26,113 bases of DNA from positions 1-26,113 of the forward strand of contig JBBSTY010000046.1 of the NCBI GenBank assembly GCA_038235385.1, written 5' to 3'. A program made the translations under genes and the position numbers. The DNA comes from JBBSTY01 sp038235385. GTDB taxonomy: Bacteria > Actinomycetota > Acidimicrobiia > Acidimicrobiales > Acidimicrobilacustridaceae. The notes below the pieces were generated by a model. The model worked only from the letters and a program-made list of their open reading frames with translations. It did not search any database and had not been told where the DNA came from. Below are positions 13,769 through 22,195 of the stretch, one piece after another; within the stretch, counting starts at the first letter, position 1, and each line of letters opens with the position of its first letter.

Positions 13769-14604
13769 CCATCACCTCCATCGCCCCGTCCCCCGACGGC
13801 AGGGTCGCCCCCGAGCCCTCGACGGTCTCGGCCGCCCATGCGTTCAAGGCGCTCCTGCTCCGGGACGCGTTCGTGCTCCGGCGTTCGCTGTCGCAGTTCA
13901 TCCCGCGCACCGTGCTCCAACCGCTGTTGCTCGTGTTCGTGTTCGCGTACGTCTTCCCCAAGATCGGTCAGGGGATCGGCGGCGACTCGTCGCTGTTCTC
14001 CACCATGCTCATCGCCGGGGTCCTGGGGAGCGTCATCCTCTTCCAGGGCATCCAGGCGGTGGCGCTCCCGCTGGTGCAGGAGTTCGGGTTCACGCGCGAG
14101 ATCGAAGACCGCGTCCTCGCTCCCCTCCCGGTCTCGATGGTCGCCTTCGAGAAGGTCGTCTCCGGAGCGCTCCAGTGCCTCCTCGCGGCGCTGATCGTGT
14201 TCCCCATCGCCAAGTTCGTCCCGGCCACGCCGGTCGACATCTCCTACAACTGGCCGGTCCTGCTCACCTTCGTTCCACTGGCCTGCCTATCGGCGTCGTC
14301 GCTGGGGCTCTTCTTCGGGACGGTCTTCGATCCCCGCAGCGTGCCCCTGCTGTTCGGCGTCATCGTGGTGCCGCTCACGTTCCTCGGTTGCATCTACTTC
14401 CCGTGGCAGAGCCTCGATGCCATCCCCTGGCTCAAGGTGGCCGTGCTGGTGAACCCGCTCGTCTACATCAGCGAAGGGTTCCGGGCCGCGCTGACACCGG
14501 TTGACCACATGTCGCTGTGGGTCGTGTACCCGGTGATGATCGCCTTCACCGCCCTGTTCATGTGGCGGGGCATCGCCGGCTTCACCAAGCGCGTCATCGC
14601 CTGA
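13765..14604 (+). CDS. ABC-2 type transporter permease, DrrB/NodJ type
   Basis: The 279-aa integral membrane protein is the partner of the ATPase before it; the two overlap by four bases (ATGA, 13765-13768). After a cytoplasmic N-terminus (about 1-40), around six hydrophobic segments are seen (near 48-65, 78-98, 130-150, 165-185, 195-215 and 252-272). The segment FTREIEDRVLAPLPVSMVAFEK at about 111-132 is the conserved cytoplasmic loop that couples to the ATPase in ABC-2 permeases. NPLVYISEGFR near 232-242 is also typical. It probably acts as a homodimer with two ATPases to export a drug, lipid or polysaccharide-linked compound; the substrate is unknown. It converges with the VOC gene 45 bases downstream. 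Confidence 0.93.
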   Translation: MTITSIAPSPDGRVAPEPSTVSAAHAFKALLLRDAFVLRRSLSQFIPRTVLQPLLLVFVFAYVFPKIGQGIGGDSSLFSTMLIAGVLGSVILFQGIQAVALPLVQEFGFTREIEDRVLAPLPVSMVAFEKVVSGALQCLLAALIVFPIAKFVPATPVDISYNWPVLLTFVPLACLSASSLGLFFGTVFDPRSVPLLFGVIVVPLTFLGCIYFPWQSLDAIPWLKVAVLVNPLVYISEGFRAALTPVDHMSLWVVYPVMIAFTALFMWRGIAGFTKRVIA

Positions 14605-14649
14605 GTCGACGACGATCGACCGCCCACCTGCCGGCCACGTCGAACGGGA

Positions 14650-15279
14650 TCAGGACGGGTCGGCGCCGGCACCGAGGTTGGTGGTGCTCGGTGTCCAGGC
14701 CAACTCGCCGCTGGTGGCGAGCTCGACGATGGCCGGAACGGGATCCGGGTCGGTGAACATCTCGACGCGATCGCCGTAGTCGGCGGGCCGGGCGGTCGCA
14801 TCGGCCACCCAGTAGGACGCCTCCAGCGAGATGCCGTTGGGGTCGGTGAAGTAGATCGACTTCATGATCCCGTGATCGACCACCTCGGTCACCTCACAGG
14901 CGTGTTCGGTGAGGCGACCTGCGAGGTCGCCGAGCGCCCGCTCGTCGGGGAGGTGGAAGGACACGTGGTCGAACTGGGTGGGGAGGTCGGGGGCGATGCC
15001 GGCCGCCTTCTCGATGGTGCCGACGTCGTGGCCGATCCACTGGAAGAACGCCACCGTGTTCCCGGGGCCGACCTCGAAGAAGTAGTGCTTGAAGTCGGGC
15101 GTGGCGATGGTGGCCACCGTTCGCATGCCCAACACGCCGTGGTAGAAGCGCACGGTGGCGTCCATGTCGTTGGTCGTGAGCGCGAGGTGGTGCACGCCCC
15201 GCCAGCGGGGCGGATCCTCGATGGCGGCATCTGGGATCCGGGTCGCGTCGAGGTCCGTGCGCGTGTCGTGGAGAGCCAT
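14650..15279 (-). CDS. VOC family (glyoxalase/extradiol dioxygenase-like) protein
   Basis: The 209-aa protein has the paired beta-alpha-beta-beta-beta modules of the vicinal-oxygen-chelate fold. Module one begins WRGVHHLALTTNDMDATVRFYHGVLGMRT (27-55 region). Module two begins QFDHVSFHLPDE (102-113) and ends DPNGISLEASYW. Likely metal ligands are His30 or His31, His105 and Glu153, as in type I extradiol dioxygenases and glyoxalases. The substrate is unknown; the extended C-terminus (160-209) is not part of the core. ATG at 15279 is chosen because TACGAT ends seven bases upstream with no Shine-Dalgarno; ATG at 15288 overlaps that hexamer. It is divergent from the APH-family gene. Confidence 0.88.
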   Translation of the reverse strand: MALHDTRTDLDATRIPDAAIEDPPRWRGVHHLALTTNDMDATVRFYHGVLGMRTVATIATPDFKHYFFEVGPGNTVAFFQWIGHDVGTIEKAAGIAPDLPTQFDHVSFHLPDERALGDLAGRLTEHACEVTEVVDHGIMKSIYFTDPNGISLEASYWVADATARPADYGDRVEMFTDPDPVPAIVELATSGELAWTPSTTNLGAGADPS

Positions 15280-15286
15280 GGTCCGC

Positions 15287-15292
15287 ATCGTA
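15287..15292 (-). promoter_or_regulatory. -10 hexamer for leaderless VOC gene
   Basis: TACGAT on the minus strand ends seven bases before ATG at 15279. Confidence 0.5.
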
Positions 15293-15336
15293 TCGACGTG
15301 CCCGGCCAGGCCCGGCCGCCCGATTCCGGTCGCACC

Positions 15337-15366
15337 TTGACCCCGAACGCGCCGTGCAGCAATCTG
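15337..15366 (+). promoter_or_regulatory. Weak promoter candidate for the APH-family gene
   Basis: TTGACC at 15337-15342 is a good -35, but the region 17 to 18 bases on (CAATCTG) is a poor -10. A 6-bp hairpin (CCGCTC/GAGCGG, 15372-15388) follows it. Confidence 0.25.
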
Positions 15367-15439
15367 AACGCCCGCTCCTCGCGAGCGGACCGCGGCCGGT
15401 CGGACCCGCCGCCGCCGTCGCGACCAGGGGAGATCGACC

Positions 15440-16543
15440 ATGCACGCCCGAGCATCCACGCCCGCACCTCCGGCCGTCGACCGGCCCGAGCTCGTGACGG
15501 CGCCGTGGCTCACGGCGTTGCTGCGATCGGCCGGTCACGACGTGGCGATCACCTCGGTGTCGTCCGTCGCTGTCGGCACGGGTCAGATGGGTTCGAGCTA
15601 CCGCCTCCACCTGGAGCACGGCACCACCGGGTTCCCCGCGTCGTTGGTGGCCAAGCTGCCCTGCGATGATCCCGACACCCGCGCCACCATCGCGTCGAGC
15701 TATCGCGCCGAGATCGGCTTCTACGCCGACGTGGCCGCCACCGTTCAGGTCCGCGCCCCCCGGTGCTACGCCTCGGTGACCAACGACGACGGCTCGGTGT
15801 TCGTGCTCCTCATGGAGGACATGGCCCCCGCCGAGCAGGGCGATCAGTTCACCGGTGCGTCACCCAGCGAGGCTCGGTCCTCGGTGGTGAACCTGGCCGG
15901 GTTGCACGGACCTCGCTGGGGTGACCGCTCACTGGCCGAGCTCCCCTGCCTCTCGTTCACCGATCCCGAGATGGCCGACTTCCTCGGCGACCTGATGGTG
16001 TCGTCCACCACCACCTTCCTGGACCGCTTCTCGGCGGGCATCGCCGACGCGGACGCGGTGCTGCTGGTCGAGGCGGCCGGGCTCATGGGGTCCTTCCTCC
16101 GTGGTCGATCGGAGCGCTTCGCACCGATCCACGGGGACTACCGGATGGACAACCTCCTGTTCGCTCCCGACGGCACGGTCACGACCGTCGACTGGCAGAC
16201 CATCGCACTGGGGCTCCCCGGACGCGACCTGGCGTACTTCTGCGGTACCAGCCTCACCATCGACGACCGGCGGTCGCTCGAGCACGACCTCCTCGGCGCG
16301 TACCACTCGGCCCTCGTGGCCCACGGGGTCGCCGGCCACTCCCGTGAGGAGTGCTTCGACGACGACCGCTACGGCATGCTCCATGCCCTGTTGATCATCG
16401 TGCTCGGCGCCACGTACGGCTCCCCGACCGACCGCGGGGACCGCATGTTCCTGACCATGCTCGAACGGTCCTGCGCAGCCATCCGCGATCATGCCACCCT
16501 CGATCTGGTGCGGGCCGAGCCATCGCCGAGCCCTGCCGGCTGA
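15440..16543 (+). CDS. Phosphotransferase family protein (APH/CHK-like kinase)
   Basis: The 367-aa protein has the protein-kinase-like fold of aminoglycoside phosphotransferases and CHK-type kinases. Visible elements are a Gly-rich VAVGTGQMGSSYR loop near 43-55, Lys72 in VAKLPCDD, Glu91 in the following helix (EIGFY), and a hinge-like LLMEDMAP near 123-130. The Brenner motif HGDYRMDNLLF is at 231-241, and the metal-binding DWQ is at 251-253. These proteins move the gamma-phosphate of ATP to a small hydroxylated molecule. In actinobacteria many sit near acyl-CoA or SDR genes and have no link to drug resistance. The substrate is unknown. ATG at 15440 has GGGGAG seven bases upstream. An SDR gene follows 64 bases later and may be co-transcribed. 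Confidence 0.88.
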   Translation: MHARASTPAPPAVDRPELVTAPWLTALLRSAGHDVAITSVSSVAVGTGQMGSSYRLHLEHGTTGFPASLVAKLPCDDPDTRATIASSYRAEIGFYADVAATVQVRAPRCYASVTNDDGSVFVLLMEDMAPAEQGDQFTGASPSEARSSVVNLAGLHGPRWGDRSLAELPCLSFTDPEMADFLGDLMVSSTTTFLDRFSAGIADADAVLLVEAAGLMGSFLRGRSERFAPIHGDYRMDNLLFAPDGTVTTVDWQTIALGLPGRDLAYFCGTSLTIDDRRSLEHDLLGAYHSALVAHGVAGHSREECFDDDRYGMLHALLIIVLGATYGSPTDRGDRMFLTMLERSCAAIRDHATLDLVRAEPSPSPAG

Positions 16544-16607
16544 GGGCGACTGCCCGGGCAGGCCGACCCGGCTCCCCCACGAACCGACCCCGACCGGGAG
16601 GCACCCG

Positions 16608-17375
16608 ATGACCGACCAGATCCCCTCGCTCTTCCGGCTCGACGGGCGCACCGCCCTGATCACCGGCGGCACGCGCGGCATCGGCCGGGCGGTGGCCGAG
16701 GGGTTCGGTGCGGCGGGTGCGCGCCTCGTCGTGGCCAGTCGCAAGGCGGACGCCTGTCGCCGCACCGAGGCCGAGCTCACCGACCTCGGCTACGAGGTGC
16801 TGGCGGTGCCCTGCCACCTCGGCGCGCTCACCGACGTACGTGCCCTGATCGCGGCGACGACCGATCGCTTCGGTGGCATCGACATCGTGGTCAACAACGC
16901 CGCCAACGCGCTGGCCGAGCCCGTCGGCGCGTTCAGTGAGCAGGGGTTCGACAAATCGATCGACGTGAACATCAAGGGTCCGGTGTTCCTCGTCCAGGAG
17001 GCGCTCCCCCACCTGCGCGCCTCGGACCACGCGTCGGTGATCAACGTCGTGTCGGCCGGAGCCTGGCTCTTCTCCTCGTTCGTGGCCATGTACGCGGCGA
17101 ACAAGGCCGCGATGGTCTCCTACACCAAGTCGATGGCCGCCGCCCTGGCGGCCGACGGCATCCGGGTCAACGCACTCGCTCCGGGAGCGGTCGACACCGA
17201 CATGGTGCGCAACACCGGACCGGAGTCCGAGGCGACGATGGCTCGCGCCTGCCTGATGGGTCGCATCGCCGACGCCTCCGAGATGGTCGGCCCCGCCTTG
17301 TTCCTCGCCTCCGACGCATCGAGCTACATCACCGGTTCGGTCGTGCACGCCGACGGTGGACTCGTCCCCCGCTGA
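16608..17375 (+). CDS. SDR family oxidoreductase
   Basis: The 255-aa protein is a classical short-chain dehydrogenase/reductase. The cofactor motif TGGTRGIG is at 19-26 and NNAAN at 96-100. The catalytic residues are Asn121, Ser149, Tyr162 and Lys166 (YxxxK in MYAANKAAM), and the C-terminal ITGSVVHADGG strand is present. Arg23 and the ASRK segment after strand 2 (43-46) suggest NADP(H) preference, by family rule. It would interconvert an alcohol and a ketone; the substrate is unknown, though the sequence is of the FabG/DHRS4-like kind. ATG at 16608 has GGGAGG six bases upstream. It follows the APH-family kinase and converges with the maleylacetate-reductase-like gene. Confidence 0.93.
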   Translation: MTDQIPSLFRLDGRTALITGGTRGIGRAVAEGFGAAGARLVVASRKADACRRTEAELTDLGYEVLAVPCHLGALTDVRALIAATTDRFGGIDIVVNNAANALAEPVGAFSEQGFDKSIDVNIKGPVFLVQEALPHLRASDHASVINVVSAGAWLFSSFVAMYAANKAAMVSYTKSMAAALAADGIRVNALAPGAVDTDMVRNTGPESEATMARACLMGRIADASEMVGPALFLASDASSYITGSVVHADGGLVPR

Positions 17376-17379
17376 CCCG

Positions 17380-17398
17380 ACGGCCACCGCTCGGCCGT
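17380..17398. terminator. Possible bidirectional terminator hairpin
   Basis: ACGGCC, a 7-base loop and GGCCGT form a 6-bp stem within the 26-base gap between two converging genes. There is no T-run, but the position suits termination from both sides. Confidence 0.4.
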
Positions 17399-17401
17399 GT
17401 C

Positions 17402-18520
17402 CTAGAACGCCGCCTCGAGGATCTCCAGGGCGTCGGCCTCGCTCACCGGCCGAGGGTTGGCCCGGACGTTCGGGTTGGACTGGCTGAGACGGGCGATGGC
17501 CTGGAGGTCGTCGTCGGTGAGGCCGACCTCGGCGAGCGAGATCGGCAGTCCGAGCTCGGCGACGAGCTCGGCGATGTGGGTGGCGAGGTCGTCGGTGCCC
17601 ACGGATCGGGCGAGCGCTCCGACCGCCTCGGGGACGGCATCGGCGTTGAAGCGGATGGCGTGCGCCAAGATGATGGCGTTGGCGAGTCCGTGCGGGATGC
17701 CGGTGCGCCCGCCGACGAGTTGCGCCAGGCCGTGGTGGACACCCATGGACGCGTTCTGGAGGCACCGACCGCCCAGGACGGCGCCTTCGAGCATGCGCGT
17801 GCGCGCCTCGAGGTCCTGCGGCCGGGCGACGACGAGCGGCAGCGCCTCGGTGATGCGGGCGGCACCGGCCAGCGCGATCGCCTCGGCCTCGGGGGTGCGC
17901 ACGGGCGACCACGCGGCCTCGATGCAATGGGCGAGGGCGTTCATGCCCGTCTCGGCGCTGACCCGTGACGAGAGCGAGGACGTCGCCTCGACGTCGTAGA
18001 CGGCGACGTTCGGCGCCGAGGTCGGCCCGCCGGCCCCGCTCTTCTGCCGGGTGCGGGGATCGGTCATGCCGAACCCGGCCGTGAGCTCGGCTCCCGAGTA
18101 CGTGGTGGGGATCGAGATGTGGGGCACGACCGGACGGTCGAAGAACGACGCACCCGGGGTCCCCGCCTCCTGCTCGGTGAAGAACGCCACCGCCTTGGCC
18201 AGGTCGGCACAGGATCCGCCACCGAACGACACGATGCCGTCGATGCCATCGCGCCGTGCCTGGCGGAGCGCCGCCTGCACCAGATCGGTGGGCACGTGCG
18301 CGGTGACGTCGGCGAAGGTGGACGTGAGGGAGCGTCCGAGGCCGTGGACGACCCGCTCGCCGTCGGACGAGGCCAACCGCCCGGCCGTGGTGACGAGGAA
18401 CGCTCGGCGCATGCCCAGCGTGCGGGTGAGATCCGGGAGCCGCTCGATCGTCCGAGCACCGAAGACGATCTGCTGGGCGTACCCGGTGTGGGTCCAACCG
18501 GATGCGGAGGGATCGGTCAC
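17402..18520 (-). CDS. Maleylacetate reductase-like iron-ADH-fold dehydrogenase
   Basis: The 372-aa protein has the Rossmann-like N-terminal domain with GGGSCADLAKAVAF near 99-112 and the helical C-terminal domain of group III alcohol dehydrogenases. The segments IPTTYSGAELT, PNVAVYDVEAT, TGMNALAHCIEA and VHHGLAQLVGG followed by GIPHGLANAI are those of maleylacetate reductases. Those enzymes reduce maleylacetate to 3-oxoadipate with NAD(P)H in chloroaromatic and resorcinol breakdown. No dioxygenase or hydroxyquinol gene is in the window, so the real substrate may differ. GTG at 18520 has GGAGG nine bases upstream. It is the last gene of the five-gene minus-strand run, 31 bases after the histidine phosphatase. 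Confidence 0.85.
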   Translation of the reverse strand: MTDPSASGWTHTGYAQQIVFGARTIERLPDLTRTLGMRRAFLVTTAGRLASSDGERVVHGLGRSLTSTFADVTAHVPTDLVQAALRQARRDGIDGIVSFGGGSCADLAKAVAFFTEQEAGTPGASFFDRPVVPHISIPTTYSGAELTAGFGMTDPRTRQKSGAGGPTSAPNVAVYDVEATSSLSSRVSAETGMNALAHCIEAAWSPVRTPEAEAIALAGAARITEALPLVVARPQDLEARTRMLEGAVLGGRCLQNASMGVHHGLAQLVGGRTGIPHGLANAIILAHAIRFNADAVPEAVGALARSVGTDDLATHIAELVAELGLPISLAEVGLTDDDLQAIARLSQSNPNVRANPRPVSEADALEILEAAF

Positions 18521-18551
18521 CGATGCCGACCTCCGGGTGCAGCGGCCGCGG

Positions 18552-19103
18552 TCACTGGACCACCGTCGTCGCGTCGTCGGTGCCGACCTCGACCACGTCG
18601 AAGTTCTCGTGGTCGTGATCGACGATGGTGACCGAACCGTTGCCGACCGCCGACACCATCACCCCGTCCTGGCCCGACGCGATGCCCAGCACGGCGTTGA
18701 TCGCCACGAAGTGCGTGATCACGACGGCATCCTCGGCCACGTGGAGCAGGACCGCGCCGATCATGGTCCGCCAGGACGCGAACCGGGGACCGAGATCGGA
18801 GTAGGTGGAGCCCATCGCCTGCTGGAGCCAGGCATGGCGTTCGGACAGGTCCTCGACCGGGGCGGGGATCTCCCCCATGCTCGGGTCGACGATGGCCACC
18901 GTGCGCCACCGCGATTCGAGCGCCTCTGCGGTCTCACGGGCGCGCCGGAGCGGACTCGTCATCATGAGGAGAGGACCGAGCGGCTCCAGGCGGTCGGCCA
19001 TGGCCGACGCCTGTTCCCGACCGATGTCGTCGAGGCCGGGGTCGACCTCGGCGCCGTATCCTCCTGTCGCTCGACCGTGACGTACCAGGTACAGGCGGGG
19101 CAT
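18552..19103 (-). CDS. Histidine phosphatase family protein
   Basis: The 183-aa protein is a branch-1 histidine phosphatase (phosphoglycerate-mutase-like). The catalytic signature LVRHGRAT is at 6-13 with phospho-accepting His9. Arg54 is in SPLRRARETA, acidic Glu78 in MGEIPAP, and the second histidine, His131, in VVITHFVAINAVLG. In actinobacteria members act on varied phosphates; the substrate here is unknown. ATG at 19103 has GAGAGG upstream and begins only 11 bases after the stop of the PIG-L gene, so the two are surely co-transcribed. The frame upstream of 19103 runs back into the PIG-L gene and is not used. Confidence 0.92.
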   Translation of the reverse strand: MPRLYLVRHGRATGGYGAEVDPGLDDIGREQASAMADRLEPLGPLLMMTSPLRRARETAEALESRWRTVAIVDPSMGEIPAPVEDLSERHAWLQQAMGSTYSDLGPRFASWRTMIGAVLLHVAEDAVVITHFVAINAVLGIASGQDGVMVSAVGNGSVTIVDHDHENFDVVEVGTDDATTVVQ

Positions 19104-19114
19104 GGACGGGCCTC

Positions 19115-19951
19115 TCAGTCGAGCTCGGAGAACAGGTCGGTGCGCATCGGGTCTCCCTCGGGCCGAGGGTGAGCGAGATCGATGAACCACTCGGTGCCGA
19201 AGGCCATGGCGAAGACCGGCTCGGGCATCTTCAAGAAGAACGAGTCGTCGGCGATCTGGCTCGCGTGCGCCTGCATCGACTGCCGCTTCTGCGCGACGAA
19301 GGCGCAGACGTCGATGGCGTGGGTGATGGCCGCCTCGGGCTCGCCGAAGGTGTCGTCGTCGAGATCGGGGCCATCGGCCGCCTCCATCTCGGCGACCTCC
19401 TCGGTGAGCCCGGCGTCGGCGATGTCGTCGGGCGACATCGCGGTGCGCATCGCACGGATCCGGTCCCGGTTCATGGTGCTGGCGTACACGCGCTCGACGC
19501 CTGCGAGCTCGCCGGCCCGGACGCCCACCCGGTGCACCTGGATGTGGTCGGGATGGCCGTAGCCGCCGTGGTCGTCGTACACCGTCAGGATGCCGGCGTG
19601 CTCGTCGCGCAGGATCCGGGCGAGCCGCTCGGCCGCCTCGTCGAGGTCGGCTCGCCAGAAGCAGCCCGGGGCGTCGTTGGTCGGTTCGCCCATCATGCCC
19701 GAGTCGGTGTACCCGAGGAACTCCACGCGGGCGACGCCCAGCACCTCGGCCGAGCGGCGGCTCTCGATGACACGTCGGTCCCCGAGCCGCTCGCCGTCGG
19801 CGAGCACACCCGGCACCGGCTCACCTTCCTCGCCACTCGTCGCGAACACCAACACGACGCGGTGGCCGGCCTCGGCCGCGGCGGCAAGCGTGCCGCCCGT
19901 GGCGATGCTCTCGTCGTCGGGATGGGCATGGAACGACACCAGGGTGGTCAC
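19115..19951 (-). CDS. PIG-L family deacetylase (MshB/Mca-like)
   Basis: The 278-aa protein has the zinc deacetylase motifs of the LmbE/PIG-L family. These are HAHPDDES at 8-15 (His10 and Asp13 as probable zinc ligands) and YDDHGGYGHPDHIQVH at 125-140 (third ligand His136). The overall pattern, including FATSGEEGEP near 36-45 and LGYTDSGM near 79-86, is that of MshB (mycothiol precursor deacetylase) and Mca (mycothiol conjugate amidase). Mycothiol is the main thiol of actinobacteria, so either role is plausible; I cannot separate them by eye. GTG at 19951 is set by TAGATT six bases upstream (leaderless pattern). The histidine phosphatase gene follows 11 bases later. Confidence 0.88.
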   Translation of the reverse strand: MTTLVSFHAHPDDESIATGGTLAAAAEAGHRVVLVFATSGEEGEPVPGVLADGERLGDRRVIESRRSAEVLGVARVEFLGYTDSGMMGEPTNDAPGCFWRADLDEAAERLARILRDEHAGILTVYDDHGGYGHPDHIQVHRVGVRAGELAGVERVYASTMNRDRIRAMRTAMSPDDIADAGLTEEVAEMEAADGPDLDDDTFGEPEAAITHAIDVCAFVAQKRQSMQAHASQIADDSFFLKMPEPVFAMAFGTEWFIDLAHPRPEGDPMRTDLFSELD

Positions 19952-19957
19952 GTCGGA

Positions 19958-19963
19958 AATCTA
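19958..19963 (-). promoter_or_regulatory. -10 hexamer for leaderless PIG-L gene
   Basis: TAGATT on the minus strand is followed by six bases and GTG at 19951. It implies that transcription can start inside the five-gene run. Confidence 0.5.
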
Positions 19964-20019
19964 CCGGCGGTCCGCCGGGTCCGCGCCCGTCCGGGTGCCG
20001 GGCGCCACCGACCGGTCGG

Positions 20020-21168
20020 TCAGGCGATGGCGCCGCTCGAGCGCAACGACGCGACGCGTGCCGGGTCGATGCCCCAGTCGGCCATGGCCTCGTCGGTGTG
20101 CTGGCCGGGGAACGCCGGCGGCCGTTGGACCCCACCCGGTGTGCGCGAGTACCGCGGGGCGGGAGCGGGCTGCACGATGCCGTTGCGCTCGATGAACGTG
20201 CCCCGTTCGCGGTTGTGCGGATGCTCCGGTGCCTCGGCCATCGAGAGGACCGGGGCGAAGCACACGTCGGTGTGCTCCATGATGGCGCACCACTCGTCGC
20301 GGGTCTTCTCCTTGAAGATCGACGCCATCCGCTCCTTCATCGCCGGCCAGTTGGCCTTGTCGTGCTGGTTGGCGAACTGCGGGTCGTCGGTCAGGCCGGT
20401 GAGCGAGAGCAGCTCGGCGCAGAACTGCCGTTCGATGGACCCGATCGAGACGTACCGGCCGTCCCGGGTCTCGTACACGTCGTAGAACCACGCACCCGTG
20501 TCGAGCAGGTTCGTCCCGCGCTCGTCCTCCCAGATCCCCATGGCGCGGAAGGCGTGGAACATGGTCATGAGCACCGCGGAACCGTCGACCATCGCGGCGT
20601 CGACGACCTGGCCCTGACCAGAGCTCCTGGCCTCGAGCAGCGCGCACACCACGCCGAACGCGAGGAACATGCCCCCGCCGCCGAAGTCGCCCACCAGGTT
20701 GAGCGGCGGGACGGGCGCCTGGCCCGCCCGACCGATCGGTTCGAGCGCCCCGGCGAGGGAGATGTAGTTGATGTCGTGACCGGCGGCCTGGGCATAGGGG
20801 CCCTCCTGGCCCCATCCGGTCATGCGGCCGAACACGAGCTTCGGGTTGCGCTCGAGGCACACGTCGGGACCGATCCCGAGCCGTTCGCACACCCCGGGGC
20901 GGAAGCCCTCGATCAGCGCATCGGCGTGCTCGACGAGCTCCAGGAGCGCCTCGACCCCTTCGGGGTTCTTCAGGTCCACCCCGATCGAACGACGTCCACG
21001 GTTGAGCACATCGCTCGGCGGGCTCGCCGGATCTCCCCCGACGACGCTCTGGGCGCGGTCGACGCGGATGATGTCGGCACCCATGTCGGCCAGCAGCATC
21101 GCGGCGAACGGCCCCGGGCCGATCCCCGCGATCTCCAACACCCTGACCCCCTGCAACGGACCGTTCAC
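20020..21168 (-). CDS. Alpha-methylacyl-CoA racemase (family III CoA transferase fold)
   Basis: The 382-aa protein is a CaiB/BaiF family member. The N-terminus is typical: GVRVLEIAGIGPGPFAAMLLADMGAD at 7-32. The catalytic residues of mycobacterial MCR (His126, Asp156, Glu241, from memory) are matched with the same spacing by His131 (QAAGHDINY), Asp161 (LVGDFGGGG) and Glu246 (GSIERQF). This favours a racemase over a CoA transferase. The enzyme interconverts (R)- and (S)-2-methylacyl-CoA so that branched fatty acids or sterol side chains can enter beta-oxidation. GTG at 21168 has a strong AAGGAGGAG ribosome-binding site. It lies between an alpha/beta hydrolase and a PIG-L deacetylase on the same strand. 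Confidence 0.93.
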   Translation of the reverse strand: MNGPLQGVRVLEIAGIGPGPFAAMLLADMGADIIRVDRAQSVVGGDPASPPSDVLNRGRRSIGVDLKNPEGVEALLELVEHADALIEGFRPGVCERLGIGPDVCLERNPKLVFGRMTGWGQEGPYAQAAGHDINYISLAGALEPIGRAGQAPVPPLNLVGDFGGGGMFLAFGVVCALLEARSSGQGQVVDAAMVDGSAVLMTMFHAFRAMGIWEDERGTNLLDTGAWFYDVYETRDGRYVSIGSIERQFCAELLSLTGLTDDPQFANQHDKANWPAMKERMASIFKEKTRDEWCAIMEHTDVCFAPVLSMAEAPEHPHNRERGTFIERNGIVQPAPAPRYSRTPGGVQRPPAFPGQHTDEAMADWGIDPARVASLRSSGAIA

Positions 21169-21212
21169 GTGCTCTCCTCCTTGCGGGTCCCCGGGCGACG
21201 GGGAGGTGGCGG

Positions 21213-21231
21213 CGACCCCCGGTCGGGGTCG
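21213..21231 (-). terminator. Hairpin between the hydrolase and racemase genes
   Basis: A 7-bp GC-rich stem (CGACCCC/GGGGTCG) with a 5-base loop lies about 60 bases past the hydrolase stop. There is no T-run. It may attenuate or process the transcript. Confidence 0.35.
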
Positions 21232-21292
21232 GAACTCGATCTCGACGACGCCGTGGAGATCGTGCCAGGGCCGAGGCCCGGCGGCGCTTCGG

Positions 21293-22177
21293 TCAGGCGT
21301 CGACGCTGGACCGGGCGGCGAGCGCGGTGATGTGCTCGATCACCGTCGGCCAGAAGACGCTCGGGAGGTCGTGGCCCATGCCCTCGAGGATGAGCAGCTC
21401 GGCACCGGGAACGACCTCGGCCGTGCGACGCCCCCCGGTGACGTTCACGAGCGGATCAGCATCACCGTGGATCACGAGGGTGTTGATGTCGAGCTGGGTT
21501 AGGGCATCGCTGCGGCTCGGCGAGGCGACGATCGCCAGGAGCTGGCGGGCGACGCCGACCGGGTAGAAGCACCGGTCGTAGGCGAGCTCCGCCTTGGCGA
21601 TCGCACGATCCTCCTCGAAGTGCTCGGGGCTCCCGATCGCCCGACTGCCCTCGACGGCGTGGGCGATGGCACCCTCACGATCGGTGGGGCTCGGCTCGAT
21701 CAGCATCCCCAGGACCTCGGGGTCGGGTTGGCCGACATCGCTGTCGCCGGTGGTGGACATGATCGAGGTCAGCGACAGGACCCGGGCCGGCCGAGCGGTG
21801 GCCATCGACTGCACGATCATGCCGCCCATCGAGGCACCGACGATGTGCGCGGCCTCGATGCCGAGTGCGTCGAGCAGGCCGAAGGCGTCGTCGGCCATGT
21901 CGGCGAGGAGGTAGGGCGCGGTGACCTCGCCGCCGCCGAACGCCGACAGGATCTGCGCCATCGGGTCGATGTCGGAATCGATCTTGGTGGACAGGCCGAC
22001 ATCGCGGTTGTCGTAGCGGATCACGAAGAACCCTCGATCGACCAACCCCTGGCAGAAGTCGGGATCCCACGACCCCATCTGCGCGCCGAGCCCCATCACG
22101 AGCAGCAAGGGCGGGTCGCCGGGATCTCCCGACGTCTCGTACTCGATCTCGATCCCATTGGTCTCGGCGCGTGGCAT
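21293..22177 (-). CDS. Alpha/beta hydrolase
   Basis: The 294-aa protein is an alpha/beta-fold hydrolase. The nucleophile elbow GASMGG gives Ser116, the acid is Asp241 in HGDADPLV, and the base is His269 in GMGHDLP. The oxyanion region VMGLGAQMGSW lies near 27-37. YDNRDVGLSTK near 55-65 is shared with the polyketide-modifying esterase and 'alpha/beta hydrolase in aromatic or lipid breakdown' groups. The substrate is unknown. ATG at 22177 is preceded by GGAAGG, which could be a ribosome-binding site. Read instead as AAGGAT six bases before the ATG, it could be a -10, with TTGACC 17 bases further upstream as the -35. That -35 would lie inside the inverted repeat at 22196-22213, so a bound repressor would block it. 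It is the first gene of the minus-strand run. Confidence 0.9.
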   Translation of the reverse strand: MPRAETNGIEIEYETSGDPGDPPLLLVMGLGAQMGSWDPDFCQGLVDRGFFVIRYDNRDVGLSTKIDSDIDPMAQILSAFGGGEVTAPYLLADMADDAFGLLDALGIEAAHIVGASMGGMIVQSMATARPARVLSLTSIMSTTGDSDVGQPDPEVLGMLIEPSPTDREGAIAHAVEGSRAIGSPEHFEEDRAIAKAELAYDRCFYPVGVARQLLAIVASPSRSDALTQLDINTLVIHGDADPLVNVTGGRRTAEVVPGAELLILEGMGHDLPSVFWPTVIEHITALAARSSVDA

Positions 22178-22195
22178 GGCGACATCCTTCCCTTG

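Noticed and set aside
16395..18497. 700-codon minus-strand open frame
   Set aside because: It crosses the SDR gene, an intergenic gap and part of the dehydrogenase gene in another frame; composition is Arg/Gly/His-rich with no domain.
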